This document shows positions 37,883-47,144 of a stretch of 64,000 nt of DNA, in pieces. The notes under the pieces are model-generated. The model had not been told where the DNA came from. It saw only the letters and a program-made list of their open reading frames with translations, and did not search any database. Each line of letters begins with the position of its first letter. The first letter of the stretch is position 1. Source of the stretch: Methanosarcina sp. GTDB taxonomy: Archaea; Halobacteriota; Methanosarcinia; Methanosarcinales; Methanosarcinaceae. The position numbers and the translations under genes are program-made. Location of the stretch: positions 124,001 to 188,000 of the forward strand of contig NZ_JAQUVZ010000002.1 of assembly GCF_028693135.1 (NCBI RefSeq), in the 5' to 3' direction.

Positions 37883-38318
37883 ATAATAGATTAGCAGGAG
37901 AAGAAATAAATAATTTTTTAAATTAGTTCGTTTTAGAAGAAGTCCCGCTTCTGTATACAAAATATACACATGTATGGTTTGAATAATGATTTAAATAATG
38001 CCTGGATGAAGAAAAGGGAATTAACTAAATCATAAAAATTGTGACTGTGGATTGGGGCGTTAACTGCATTATAAAAGCTGTGATTTTAGATTGAACCTGT
38101 GGATTGAACTGGAGGTTGGATTATGAACTCCATTAGAAGTATAACGCCCGGAATATTAAAAGTAAGAAATCTTATATAAACCATTTCAATTTTATATAAT
38201 TTTCAAAGTATATATCGAAATAATATATTATTTGTAAGATAACTGACTTAAAAATAGAGAGGAGAATTAAAGCTATGCTCAATGCCAAAATTCTCGATTC
38301 TAAATACTGGGGCTCTAA
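37883..38318. other. AT-rich intergenic region without a gene
   Basis: Between the small membrane protein and thiI. It contains several TATA-like stretches (for example TTATATAAACC near 38172) but no supported gene on either strand. Confidence 0.5.
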
Positions 38319-39635
38319 TCAGAGCTTGAGGACCTTTACAGCTTTTAACGCATCGTTAACCATAGTCTCAATACCAAGCTTTTTTTCCTCAAGAACTATG
38401 AGGTCATAGTTTGCCTTGACTTCGGGACGCTCCGGAACTGCAGTACAACCTCCGGCAGGCCTTATAGAGATATCATAAGTTCCAATTCTGCGGGCAAGAT
38501 CCACGATCTCGCTTTTGTCAAAGGCAATTAAAGGATGATAAATCGGGATAGCAAGCTGGTAGATTTCGGCATGCATGTTGGCAGCAGTCTGGGAGGCTAC
38601 CTGCCCGAGAGAAGAGCCAGTAATAATCCCACTTGCACCTTCTTTTTTCATAACTTCGTAGGCTTCCCTGTACATCATGCGTTTGCAGAGGAGGCATGTG
38701 TTTTTTCGGTCGCAAGTTTCGATAAAAGCCTGTAGATTTAGACCATGAGGGAGCTCATAAGTTGTGAACTGATACCCTGGAGCCCAGGCCTGGAGCTGGC
38801 GGATGCAGTCAAAAGCACGTTCCTTTGCAGTATCCCCTGCGTAAGGAGAGGTATTGCAATAAACAGGGATAATCATTACACCACGCTTCATCATTAGCCA
38901 TGCCGCAACAGGAGAATCGATGCCTCCTGACATCAGCACTACCATACTGCCCTGTGTACCGAGAGGAAGCCCCCCCACCCCTTTAACCGTCTCCAGATAA
39001 ACATAAGCCAGATTCTGCCGCATCTCAACAAAAATTTCCTTATCAGGAGAACTCAGGTCAACCTTTGGATTTATTCCTTCTTTTTCAAGTGCATTCCAGA
39101 CAGCATCTCCGCAGTTTCGCCCTAAATCCGCTGAAGTGAAAGAATGATTTCCACTTCTTCTGGCCCGGATAGCAAAAGACTCCCCTTCCCGAATGAGGCG
39201 TGTTCCAAGAAGAGCACAGGTCCTGGCTGCACTCTCAAGGTCCGGTTCTGTTATTAATGCAGACGAGGTTGAGACAACCCCAAAAACGTCTGCTGCCGCT
39301 CCAGCCGCACGCGAGTCTGTTGTCTCAATAAATATCCTGCCCCATTCTCTCCGTATAAGGGAATATGGAATGCTCCTTGAGTCCAGCATTGCGGCAATGT
39401 TCTTCATGAGAATTTTCTCATACCAGTTCCGAACGCCTGTGCTTTTAAGAGCAAGCTCCCCATATCTAACTATAACAACGTTTGCCTGGCTTTCAAAGCC
39501 CTGGTGAGAAGGAACAGAGTCCTGGTTATCCATATTATTGGTAAAAGTATCTGGCATGGTCTTGATGTCTCTTTTAGTCTTTCTATCAATATCAGATGCA
39601 TTTTTTGCTTCGATCTCATCAGAATTGCCTGTCAT
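38319..39635 (-). CDS. thiI: tRNA 4-thiouridine synthetase ThiI
   Basis: Adenylates U8 of tRNA for sulfur insertion. The 438-residue product has the ferredoxin-like/THUMP N-terminal region and the PP-loop VLMSGGIDSPVAAWLMMKRG. It also has TCLLCKRMMYREAYEV and GSSLGQVASQT further on. The C-terminal rhodanese domain of E. coli ThiI is missing, as in most archaea. The first 50 residues are polar and unlike the family, whose members start near VVIVRYGELALKS, so a start at ATG 39533 is equally possible. Neither start has a clear ribosome site. Confidence 0.93.
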   Translation of the reverse strand: MTGNSDEIEAKNASDIDRKTKRDIKTMPDTFTNNMDNQDSVPSHQGFESQANVVIVRYGELALKSTGVRNWYEKILMKNIAAMLDSRSIPYSLIRREWGRIFIETTDSRAAGAAADVFGVVSTSSALITEPDLESAARTCALLGTRLIREGESFAIRARRSGNHSFTSADLGRNCGDAVWNALEKEGINPKVDLSSPDKEIFVEMRQNLAYVYLETVKGVGGLPLGTQGSMVVLMSGGIDSPVAAWLMMKRGVMIIPVYCNTSPYAGDTAKERAFDCIRQLQAWAPGYQFTTYELPHGLNLQAFIETCDRKNTCLLCKRMMYREAYEVMKKEGASGIITGSSLGQVASQTAANMHAEIYQLAIPIYHPLIAFDKSEIVDLARRIGTYDISIRPAGGCTAVPERPEVKANYDLIVLEEKKLGIETMVNDALKAVKVLKL

Positions 39636-40050
39636 GTGTACTTAACGGTTAGGGCGACATGGCGTTTAAAGTTTTCAGGAAAAAGAATTTTTTTCAGGAA
39701 AAAAGGAACCTTTGCAACAACTTATTGGAGATCAATGAAAGTCCTTTAAATATACTATGTTTTGCTTATATAGTAATTGCAGAGAGATATATGAAAGAAT
39801 ATTAAAAAACATGAAAAATTGTCCCGTTAGTCTATCATTATTAATAAGCAGAAATATATACATACAGTAATATTATTTTTGGAAAATCTATATAAATCAG
39901 GAATTGTATATTATTATATGCTATTGTGTACTATGCACAATATAGAAGACATTGGGTAAGACTGGATAAAAATAATACTGGATAAAAATTACCCATCTAT
40001 CGAAACGAAAAAAACAAAAAAAAGACAACCACGCCAGGGGTGGATTACCA
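39636..40050. other. Divergent AT-rich control region
   Basis: About 415 bases between thiI and a small membrane protein gene. TATA-like runs such as TTATATAGTAATT (39767) and AATATATACATAC (39850) occur. A 135-codon minus-strand frame (39921-40328) crosses the small gene in antisense and is rejected. Confidence 0.5.
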
Positions 40051-40230
40051 ATGGATGCTCTGAAAAAGCTTGTAGGAAAATCAATAGTAACAGCAATTGC
40101 TGCATATAGCCTTCTGCTTCTGCTATTTCCTGTAGGTTGGATCGTTTTGCTCGGGACCACAATAGGTAAACCGAACGCTGAGAAGGGATCTGTAGAAGCG
40201 AGAATCCTTGGGGCAGACCTCGAAGTCTGA
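40051..40230 (+). CDS. Small hydrophobic protein, 59 residues, unknown function
   Basis: AGGGGTGG lies about eight bases before an ATG, and the product MDALKKLVGKSIVTAIAAYS continues into a hydrophobic segment (LLLLLFPVGWIVLLGTTIG) and a short polar tail ending GADLEV. The amphipathic start plus one long membrane helix looks like a small membrane protein. Family unknown. Support is the ribosome site, clear hydrophobic pattern and GC-rich codon use compared with the surroundings. Confidence 0.55.
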   Translation: MDALKKLVGKSIVTAIAAYSLLLLLFPVGWIVLLGTTIGKPNAEKGSVEARILGADLEV

Positions 40231-40250
40231 AACCCCGAGAAAGAAGGCAT

Positions 40251-40532
40251 GGGTGTCAGAAACAAACAAGGAAGCCCACCAGGGGTTTCTGGAGAACATT
40301 CTAGCCGCCCAACAAGGTGTCGAAACAAACAAGGGAGCTCTCAAGGCTTCTTGCCAACATTCGCACCACCCTCTTGCAATCTGAAAACTGGTTTCAAGCG
40401 GGTGTCGGAAACAAACAAAGAACTAGCAGTTTCAGGAAAGCTCTCCGGCTACATTTCAGATCGAGAGGCGGATCTGTAAGAAACCGGAAGGTTAAGAGGA
40501 AACAGCAGTTTCTGGCAACATTCAGGCAACCC
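40251..40532 (+). repeat. Degenerate long repeats with a GGTGTC-GAAACAAACAA core
   Basis: GGTGTCAGAAACAAACAAGG (40252), GGTGTCGAAACAAACAAGG (40316) and GGTGTCGGAAACAAACAAAG (40401) are variants of one core. Each is followed some 25-60 bases later by a variant of TTTCTGGCAACATTC, near 40287, 40350 and 40509. The units are about 65-90 bases. Two overlapping plus-strand frames of 76 and 85 codons only read the repeat. To 40740 the rest is AT-rich with a short direct repeat TTTTATTAGTTTTCAGGAG (40565 and 40585). Confidence 0.6.
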
Positions 40533-40740
40533 ACTTTTTTTTATTACACTATTGTTTTGTTCTGTTTTTATTAGTTTTCAGGAGTTTTTATTAGTTTTCA
40601 GGAGTTTTAATCAGTTATTAGTATTTATTATAGACGTCTAATAGATTCATTACAAATATATATTCGTGGTTATGGGCATTAGAGACTATATCGTTTTTAA
40701 GGATTAGAAATATAAATTGAAGAGGGATAATTTCGTTTAT

Positions 40741-41211
40741 TTATGCCTTTATCCCGAAATCAAACGTTCTTCCCTCTCCATAAATGATGGTCTTTTTTCC
40801 ATCCACATAGATGTATCTTATTGAGATATTCCCGTCCTCCCCGTACTTTGTCCAGATGGTGGTGTTTTTGTCCTGTGACCACATGTACTCGTATCTGGTG
40901 GTGTTCTCTTCGGTCCCGGTTTCGATCATGGCTCTGCAAAGAGTTTTGTTTTCGAACTCTTCGGTGCCGGTAATTTTCATATTAAGGGTTTTTCCGGTGG
41001 TGGGGGTTTTAACCTGGGCCTGAGAACCTACAGGGCACCAGTTGCCTTCGGATTGCTCAGGGAGGCTGATATTTATTTCGGTATCATTGCCTGAAATTGA
41101 TAGTTTTGTTCCGTCTTCACCCATACAGCCTGAAGCAAGAAGGGCGGCTGTGAGAAGTAATAGTATCAGTACCTGTTTTTTTGACAAATTATACCACCTG
41201 AATTTTATCAA
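40741..41211 (-). CDS. Lipoprotein of unknown function
   Basis: A 156-residue secreted protein. Positively charged N-terminus, hydrophobic LILLLLTAALLASGC and the lipobox cysteine near residue 29 predict a lipid-anchored exoprotein. The mature part is Thr/Asn-rich with several N-glycosylation sequons (NDTEINISL, NKT, NTT) and has the recurring form YEYMWSQDKNTTIWTKYG. I cannot name a family. It is a plausible cell-surface protein. Confidence 0.75.
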   Translation of the reverse strand: MIKFRWYNLSKKQVLILLLLTAALLASGCMGEDGTKLSISGNDTEINISLPEQSEGNWCPVGSQAQVKTPTTGKTLNMKITGTEEFENKTLCRAMIETGTEENTTRYEYMWSQDKNTTIWTKYGEDGNISIRYIYVDGKKTIIYGEGRTFDFGIKA

Positions 41212-41611
41212 AATCTTATTTTTATCAAAACTTTTCTAAGAATTCTAAACAATAAAGGACTCTAAAATATAAGACTTTTAAATGTGGTGAAATTTTAAAT
41301 TAGAATAGAGTTTTCGTTTTCTATAAGAGTTTTATCTCGCAAGTTTTCATTTCCAAGTTAATATTAGATGCGACCCATAAAAATTATTCTATTATCCATT
41401 TAATATCAGGCTATTTGCAGGGAAAAGAGAAATTCTCAGCAATTAACCTGTAAATTCAGGGACAAAATCAGGAAAACAACCAGAAATGATTCTCACCCCT
41501 GGATTATTTCCTTTTTACTAACCTGTTCCATTCAGGTCACTTCCATTCAAGATGAAATTTTAATAGTATACCTGCATACTTTAGATTATAATATTAAAGG
41601 GGGCAAATTAA
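41212..41611. other. Divergent intergenic region with usp promoter
   Basis: AT-rich, 400 bases. For the plus-strand stress-protein gene, TTTTAATAGTATACC near 41556-41570 is a TATA-like element and AAAGGGGG precedes the ATG by about nine bases. No gene is seen. Confidence 0.5.
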
Positions 41612-42052
41612 ATGAATGAAAATCTTTTCAAAAAAATCTTGATCCCAACGGATGGTTCAGAAAACGCCAAAAAAGCAGTTGCTTATGGAATAAACATTGC
41701 TAGGGCAACAGGAGCTGAAGTATGTGCCCTGTATGTTGTTTCTACCGAGAACGCCGGAACCGCACGAACAGTTATGGGCTGGGCCGGGGCATTTGAAGAA
41801 TATCTTGCAAATCAGGGAGGAGTTGCAACTGCCTATGTAGAAAAGCTTGGAAAAGAAGCCGGAGTTAAAGTGGAGCCTATGTATCTGAAAGGCAGCCCGG
41901 CTGAAAAAATCCTTGAATATGCAGAGGAAAGCAATATTGACCTGATAGTAATGGGTACACAGGGTCTAACAGGAATCCAGAGATTCCTTATCGGCAGTGT
42001 GGCAGAAAATGTGCTCAGGCACTCAAAAATCCCTGTAATGATTATCAGGTAA
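41612..42052 (+). CDS. Universal stress protein (UspA family)
   Basis: A 146-residue single Usp domain. The N-terminal KKILIPTDGSENAKKAVAYG and the C-terminal nucleotide-binding loop GTQGLTGIQRFLIGSVAENV (G-2X-G-9X-G-S) indicate an ATP-binding type. Role in this organism is unknown. It stands alone, followed by a hairpin that can serve as terminator. Confidence 0.95.
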   Translation: MNENLFKKILIPTDGSENAKKAVAYGINIARATGAEVCALYVVSTENAGTARTVMGWAGAFEEYLANQGGVATAYVEKLGKEAGVKVEPMYLKGSPAEKILEYAEESNIDLIVMGTQGLTGIQRFLIGSVAENVLRHSKIPVMIIR

Positions 42053-42180
42053 TACAGGTCCAAAAAAATTGCCAGTTACCTTTTGCCATTCGGATTACTA
42101 ATTTTCCAGAGCAGAATCCAGCATTATCTGAAAACTGCTCATTGTATCCAGTCAACTACTTTTTTGAAGGGGCAGGGATG

Positions 42181-42207
42181 GGGTACCTCAGGTAAAGAAA
42201 GGTACCC
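42181..42207. terminator. Inverted repeat between convergent genes
   Basis: GGGTACCT (42181-42188) and AGGTACCC (42200-42207) are perfect complements with an 11-base loop, between the ends of the usp and pspAA genes. The position suits a bidirectional terminator. Confidence 0.5.
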
Positions 42208-42272
42208 GACCAAAATCAGGTTTTTGATTGAACAGAGACTCCAGATCCATTTTTTAATGGAAAATCGAAGCC

Positions 42273-42551
42273 TTAATCCTCAAAAATCCCTTCCCCTGTA
42301 AATATGGCTTTTGCTTCCTCAAAGCTCAGATCTTCCGGGGGTACAATGATGTCGGATTCCAGAAATTCCTCCGCGCCAAGTGCTTCCCCTTTTCCCTTAA
42401 TATCGGAAATCAGCTTCATAAATTCGGTTCTGAATTCCCTGGTTTTTCCTTCCGCAACAAGGGTTACAATTCTGTTATCTATCCTGTTTAATTCATCGCA
42501 GAGGGCTTCAGGCACCCGGTACTGGCCCTCTCCCATGATCCTGATTATCAT
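42273..42551 (-). CDS. PspA-associated small protein (PspAA-like)
   Basis: A 92-residue protein that follows pspA by 2 bases. The N-terminal MIIRIMGEGQYRVPEALCDELNRIDNRI stretch is typical of the small domain found next to or fused with PspA in archaea and actinobacteria. The C-terminal half is acidic and helical. Likely a partner in membrane-stress response; the exact action is unknown. Confidence 0.8.
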   Translation of the reverse strand: MIIRIMGEGQYRVPEALCDELNRIDNRIVTLVAEGKTREFRTEFMKLISDIKGKGEALGAEEFLESDIIVPPEDLSFEEAKAIFTGEGIFED

Positions 42552-42553
42552 TT

Positions 42554-43312
42554 TCAGACCTCCTTTCTTTCATCCGGACCTTTGCTTTCTCCCCCTGTTT
42601 TCACTTGTTCAGGCCCCTTTCCAGCTTCGGCTTTAAGCTTTGCAAGTTCGGATTCGACACTGCTCTGGGTACTAATTTTTGCAAGTTCACGCTCTATGTC
42701 GTCCCTGCTACCTGTGAGGTCGTCGAGTGCGCCGACTTCCATAAGCTCGTCAATTGCCTCGGCGCGGGCTTTCATTTCGTCGGTTTTATTTTCAGCCCTC
42801 TCAAGTGCAAGCCCCACATCTGCCATTTCTTCACTGATCCCGGTAACGGACTCGTTTATCTTAACCTGAGCTTCAGCTGCGGAGTACTGGGCTTTAATGG
42901 ATTCTTTCTTTGTCCTGAAGATCTCGACCTTTGTAGAAAGTCGCTTTTCCGAGGCAATGAGCTTTTCTTCCTGTTTTTCAAGCTCCAAAATTTCCCTGTC
43001 AATACCATCTACCTGCTGCTGGATGGCGGCTTTTCTCTCAAGAGCCATCCTTGCGAGGTCTTCCCGATCAGCGGCAACTGCCTCTTTTGCCTGCTGACCA
43101 AGCTTCTCATTACTCTGAGTCAGTTTTGCCCGCTGGAGCTGAAGACGTTTTTTAGAGGTTGTCACTTCTGCAACGCCCCTCTTTACGTTCTGCAGCAGTT
43201 CCAGCTGCTTTTCATAGGAATAATCAAGCGTTTCTCTGGGGTCTTCCATTCTGTTAAGCACTTTGCTCATCTTTGATTTGAATACTGTTTCCATCCTTGC
43301 GAATAATCCCAT
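42554..43312 (-). CDS. pspA: PspA/IM30 (Vipp1-like) membrane-associated protein
   Basis: A 252-residue coiled-coil protein of the ESCRT-III-like PspA family that protects membranes. It starts MGLFARMETVFKSKMSKVLNRMEDP, the amphipathic membrane-binding helix, followed by DYSYEKQLELLQNVKRGVAEV and long Ala/Glu/Lys helices. I prefer ATG 43312 to the in-frame 43336 because it gives the family N-terminus. The C-terminus is extended by a Lys/Gly/Glu-rich tail. Confidence 0.93.
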   Translation of the reverse strand: MGLFARMETVFKSKMSKVLNRMEDPRETLDYSYEKQLELLQNVKRGVAEVTTSKKRLQLQRAKLTQSNEKLGQQAKEAVAADREDLARMALERKAAIQQQVDGIDREILELEKQEEKLIASEKRLSTKVEIFRTKKESIKAQYSAAEAQVKINESVTGISEEMADVGLALERAENKTDEMKARAEAIDELMEVGALDDLTGSRDDIERELAKISTQSSVESELAKLKAEAGKGPEQVKTGGESKGPDERKEV

Positions 43313-43609
43313 GTGTTTTCCCCGTTGCTTTTTCAAAAATTGTTCTGTAAACAGGCTGGCATTTTTTGCCTTATTTTTCTGGAGTACTGTTTTTTGGAAA
43401 ATCCTGGCACTTTTTTCGCAGTGCCCTTTTTTTCCTATGTCTTTTGGCGGGAGTTATATTTTTAGTTTTACTTTGCCTTACTCTTCTTCTGTCTTTACGT
43501 TCTTTATTCTTTATAATATATTATATATGCATTTTTATATATAAAGTTTAATTATTCGTAGTCTCGCGAACGTTTTATATATTCAAAATACAACTTACCT
43601 AAAGATATT

Positions 43610-44350
43610 ATGGCAAAACCTGAGACTAAAACTGAATTTTTTTATACTGAACGAGGGCTCATAACCGTAGACAGCCCTGTTAAACTCCAGATCTTGAATT
43701 TACTCAGGGAAGGCCCAAAATCGTTTGACGAAATCGTAAAATATACGGCAAAAGCCAAATCAACCATTTCAGTCCATCTTAATAACCTTAGATCATGCGA
43801 GCTTGTTGAAGAAAATTCTGACCCTCAAGACCGGCGCAAGAAGATTTATTCCCTGACCTCTCATTACATGGGTTGCTCTCAGGAGCCATTTATCGGCCAT
43901 TACAGTAGCCTGCTGGAAACAGTCGCTGCAAATGGAAATGACAGGTTCCACTTTATGGAAGCCCTTTTTCATGTGATGCGATTTGGTTTTGAAGCATACG
44001 GGCTTGATAATGCCCCAGTTGTAAGGATGATTGGAATCGACATTGGGAAACATCTCTCGGCTAATTTTGTATCAATTGCTCCTGAAGACCTGTTTAATGA
44101 GATTGCAGATTTTATGGAATTTCATGGAGATTGCCGGGTCTCAGTATTCATGGGAAGTTCTCCTGCTCTTCAGATCGAAGATGACTTCAAGGCCAGGGTC
44201 ATACCGGCAATAGGAAAACCCTTCTGTGCCCTCAGAGAAGGCATCCTTGAAGGAATCCTTAAAGAAAAACTGGGAAAAGAGTGCGGCGTCCTGGAAACCG
44301 AATGTTATGGGACCGGACACACACGCTGTATTTTTGAGATTACAATTTGA
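43610..44350 (+). CDS. HTH-V4R transcriptional regulator
   Basis: A 246-residue two-domain protein. Residues about 15-95 form an ArsR-like winged helix (SPVKLQILNLLREGPKSFDEIV, then TISVHLNNLRSCELVEE). The C-terminal 130 residues resemble V4R (4-vinyl reductase) domains, small-molecule-binding modules. They contain IGIDIGKHL, PFCALREGILEGIL and a terminal ECYGTGHTRCIFEI with conserved Cys. TATA-like GTTTTATATATTC lies about 30 bases before the ATG, so the leader is very short. The ligand is unknown. Confidence 0.85.
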   Translation: MAKPETKTEFFYTERGLITVDSPVKLQILNLLREGPKSFDEIVKYTAKAKSTISVHLNNLRSCELVEENSDPQDRRKKIYSLTSHYMGCSQEPFIGHYSSLLETVAANGNDRFHFMEALFHVMRFGFEAYGLDNAPVVRMIGIDIGKHLSANFVSIAPEDLFNEIADFMEFHGDCRVSVFMGSSPALQIEDDFKARVIPAIGKPFCALREGILEGILKEKLGKECGVLETECYGTGHTRCIFEITI

Positions 44351-44423
44351 TTTATTTATTTATTTATTTATTTATTTAATTATTTAATTATTTAATTATT
44401 TAATTATTTAATTATTTATTTAC
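44350..44423. repeat. ATTT/AATT microsatellite
   Basis: Seven or so tandem ATTT units change into five or more TTAATTATT units between the 3' ends of two convergent genes; it overlaps the last codons of the DUF2110-like gene by a few bases. A typical slippage-prone tract. Confidence 0.95.
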
Positions 44424-45114
44424 CGGAATCTCCTATTACGACCCCGATTTCGGATTTAAGTCGAGGTCCTATTGCTGCCACGATTCCGGGTCCGTCTGTT
44501 TTTTCGCGGCACACAACTGCATGCTCAAGCAGCCCCAGGCGCTCGATTTCGTAAATATCCCTGCCGTGCCCTGTCCTTTTTATTGCGCTTTTTATTTCCG
44601 AACGGGTAGCACCATTAATGACAACTCTGTCAGTACTTGCTTTTTTCCAGCCCCACCAGATGTCAAGCTGTTTTTTGGTGAAGCGGGCTTTTGCTTTTTT
44701 GTTCCCCTCAAATACCTCAACTTCAACCGGCATGTGAGGGACCAGGCCGAATCTCGATGCAAGCTGTTTAGGCTTTCCACTGCCCAGTGCTTTGAGTTCC
44801 TCAGCTTCAACGCGCAAAGGGACACCTATGTTAACCACAAAAGCGTCTTCCGGAAAAGCCTGAAGGAAACCCAGGTACACCTTTCCAGTTTCGGCTTTTG
44901 TTGCAGGACTTCCGTACCTGGATGTCAGAAGATTTGCTGACACGATGTCATCTTCGCCCTCAAGGGAGAACTCTGCCCAGTTTTCCGGGGTAATAGAAAC
45001 CTCAACCTTTACCTCGAGGTCTTTCAATTCATTCTCAACCAGGTTTTTCAGGAGTTCAGCCATTCTTTCCCGGTTTTTTCCATAAATATGCTGGAGGGTT
45101 ACAACTTTTTTCAT
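44416..45114 (-). CDS. DUF2110-like archaeal protein
   Basis: A 232-residue protein found, as far as I recall, only in archaea and annotated as DUF2110. Visible are an N-terminal alpha-beta domain (KKVVTLQHIYGKNRERMAELL), a central SRYGSPA segment, FTKKQLDIWWGWKKASTDRVVINGATRSEIKSAIKRTGHGRDIYEIERLG with KH-like pattern and C-terminal GIVAAIGPRLKSEIG. The last part could be an OB-like or KOW-like fold. Its function is unknown; neighbours include Trm1, so an RNA role is conceivable. Confidence 0.7.
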   Translation of the reverse strand: MKKVVTLQHIYGKNRERMAELLKNLVENELKDLEVKVEVSITPENWAEFSLEGEDDIVSANLLTSRYGSPATKAETGKVYLGFLQAFPEDAFVVNIGVPLRVEAEELKALGSGKPKQLASRFGLVPHMPVEVEVFEGNKKAKARFTKKQLDIWWGWKKASTDRVVINGATRSEIKSAIKRTGHGRDIYEIERLGLLEHAVVCREKTDGPGIVAAIGPRLKSEIGVVIGDSGK

Positions 45115-45158
45115 ATTTTTCCTGCCACTTTATTTTTTATCTCCCTGTGTCTACCGTA

Positions 45159-45830
45159 TTAAGTATTTTCCGGTATAGAGCTCTTCAGGTAAGATTCAAG
45201 GAGCCTTTCAGTCTCTTCCAGGGTTGAATCTACTGTTTCATCAACAGGTGTTTCCGCCGTTTCAATCTGGCTATGCAGTTTTTTGACGTCCCGGCTGTAA
45301 GGGCCAAGTTTTCTTGAAACCATTTCCTTACTCTGCCCTTTCTCAACTGCTTCCCTGTGGATGCTCTCTATTTTAGTTCTGAGGTTCCTTACTTTTCCAA
45401 GGATTTCAACACTTAGAGGATCAAGCTCTTTTTCGAGCTCAATTTCGGTTTCTTCATCCCATTCATCTATCTCTTTACCTTTCGTTTCTTCGCCTTGTCG
45501 GCCTTTTCCCTCGGGCCCCTGTCCCCCTGCATTCAGGCTTTCTTCTCTTGAAGGATAGCCCTCTGCAATTATATTCCGGAACTCTTTAAGGGCAATTTCG
45601 ACTTTCTTTCCGTACTCCGTAAGTTCGACAAACTTTATCCGTCCTTCAAATGTGAATCTTATAAGTCCGGAATGTTCCATTTTCGAAAGGATTCTCGTAG
45701 TATGGGCAAATGTCGAATCTATCTCCTTTGAAATAACTGAGGCATAAGTTTTCCCCATAGAACCTATAAACAGCATTGCAAGCGTGGGTTTTTCCTGCAA
45801 AAACAACTTTTCTGCGTCTTCGTCGGACAT
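45159..45830 (-). CDS. Winged-helix protein with charged coiled-coil extension
   Basis: A 223-residue protein. Residues about 12-75 are a MarR-like winged helix (TYASVISKEIDSTFAHTTRILSKMEHSGLIRF, then KFVELTEYGKKVEIAL). A Gly/Lys/Glu-rich linker (about 95-120) leads to two long helices with heptad pattern. No ligand or family function can be named. It may repress its own operon. It lies 45 bases upstream of the DUF2110-like gene. Confidence 0.8.
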   Translation of the reverse strand: MSDEDAEKLFLQEKPTLAMLFIGSMGKTYASVISKEIDSTFAHTTRILSKMEHSGLIRFTFEGRIKFVELTEYGKKVEIALKEFRNIIAEGYPSREESLNAGGQGPEGKGRQGEETKGKEIDEWDEETEIELEKELDPLSVEILGKVRNLRTKIESIHREAVEKGQSKEMVSRKLGPYSRDVKKLHSQIETAETPVDETVDSTLEETERLLESYLKSSIPENT

Positions 45831-45952
45831 GATATCACATTGAGTTTTTTAGCGGATTATTTCCGGGTCTGAGCTCAGGCGTTTATTGTTCTTTAATAGT
45901 TTATATAATAATTGAACATTTTTCTACCTCTGGTTTTCAAAGGAATGTTCTT

Positions 45953-47119
45953 TCATCCTGAAAGTGCCAGGATTATTTTCTTTATTTCAGCTATGGGAGC
46001 ATCTGTTCTGAAAGAGGTCCCGCTGAAATGAGTCCTTGAGCCTTCAAACCCGCTGGCTTTAAGGGCCTCTACCAGAATCTCGATCCCTGTTGCAGAAACT
46101 CCAAGTTCCTTGCAGATCACGTGCTGATCATAGAACATGGGAATGTCGAGTTCGTCCCTGCAGAATGTAATTATTTTTTTTGCTTTATCTTTCGTGTTAA
46201 GAGGGTGAGCTTCAAGCTCAGAAATCACTTCATTGCAGAACTCCGGCTCTTTGAAGGGTCCAAGCCACAGAGGTCCTGCAATCTTTGTCAGTGCCCCGCA
46301 AGCAGGGCATCCCCGGTCAATATGAACGGCAAGCCCATAGACAGACCCTCTGAACCCACATTTAGGGCAATGAATACTGAATCCCACGGACTTCAGAGTC
46401 CTGTCAACCTTTTTAGTCCCGTGGAGCACCTCAAGGTAACCACGGACATAATGGCGAGTGACATGGGAAAGTAAGGGCTGCATCCCTTTTTCGTGTTTTG
46501 CAAGCTCTCTGGCACAGGCTCCGAGCAGGACCCTTAAGCCCATCTCGCTATGATATTCCGTGTTCAGAGGTACGGCTGCATACTTTCGGATCCCAGAGTT
46601 CAGGTGGGCTCCACAGAGAGGAGCAGTATCTGTTGCAGTAACTGAGAGCATACTCTGTGCCGACGTTGCGGCTGCATCAAGGTAAGGCGCAGGAGACCCA
46701 AACGGGTCAACATCCACGATATGGAATTTCTGTTCATGAAGCAGAACATTTGCATTCTTACGTGTAACCTGAGTTTTTTCCTCAAGCCCATTAATTTTTA
46801 TATTTTCCTTTATCAGTTCAAAGGCTTCAGGGCTCCAGTCATTCATAGTCGCATGTATTCCGACTTCCCCTGCGATCCTGAGCCCCCGGATTCCCGATGC
46901 TGAAAAGGCATCAACGTAGCGGATCTCCTCTCTCTGTATGTCTTTTCTTGAGAGAAGCCTCTCCACAAATGCTGCAGTTGCTGCAACATTGATATCACGG
47001 TTAAGTTCCATCTCCGGGTTATAGAACACCGGCGCTGCCGAGGGAGGGAAATTTGCGTCCGGAGGCGGAACCGGAACCGAAATTTTTGTTGTCCCTTCCA
47101 CTATAGTTCTACATATCAT
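45953..47119 (-). CDS. trm1: tRNA (guanine(26)-N2)-dimethyltransferase Trm1
   Basis: Methylates G26 of tRNA, 388 residues. N-terminal [33 protein letters not shown] (positions about 9-41) is the family signature; the SAM site [16 protein letters not shown] and catalytic [15 protein letters not shown] follow. A zinc finger CPKC...CPAC lies at about residues 245-270, then the C-terminal winged-helix-like domain with [19 protein letters not shown]. It is complete compared with archaeal relatives. Confidence 0.96.
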   Translation of the reverse strand: MICRTIVEGTTKISVPVPPPDANFPPSAAPVFYNPEMELNRDINVAATAAFVERLLSRKDIQREEIRYVDAFSASGIRGLRIAGEVGIHATMNDWSPEAFELIKENIKINGLEEKTQVTRKNANVLLHEQKFHIVDVDPFGSPAPYLDAAATSAQSMLSVTATDTAPLCGAHLNSGIRKYAAVPLNTEYHSEMGLRVLLGACARELAKHEKGMQPLLSHVTRHYVRGYLEVLHGTKKVDRTLKSVGFSIHCPKCGFRGSVYGLAVHIDRGCPACGALTKIAGPLWLGPFKEPEFCNEVISELEAHPLNTKDKAKKIITFCRDELDIPMFYDQHVICKELGVSATGIEILVEALKASGFEGSRTHFSGTSFRTDAPIAEIKKIILALSG

Positions 47120-47144
47120 CTTAAAGCTGCTATACTTTGGGATA

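Noticed and set aside
39921-40344. Minus-strand frames of 135 and 73 codons
   Set aside because: Antisense to the better supported small membrane protein and repeat block; no ribosome site.
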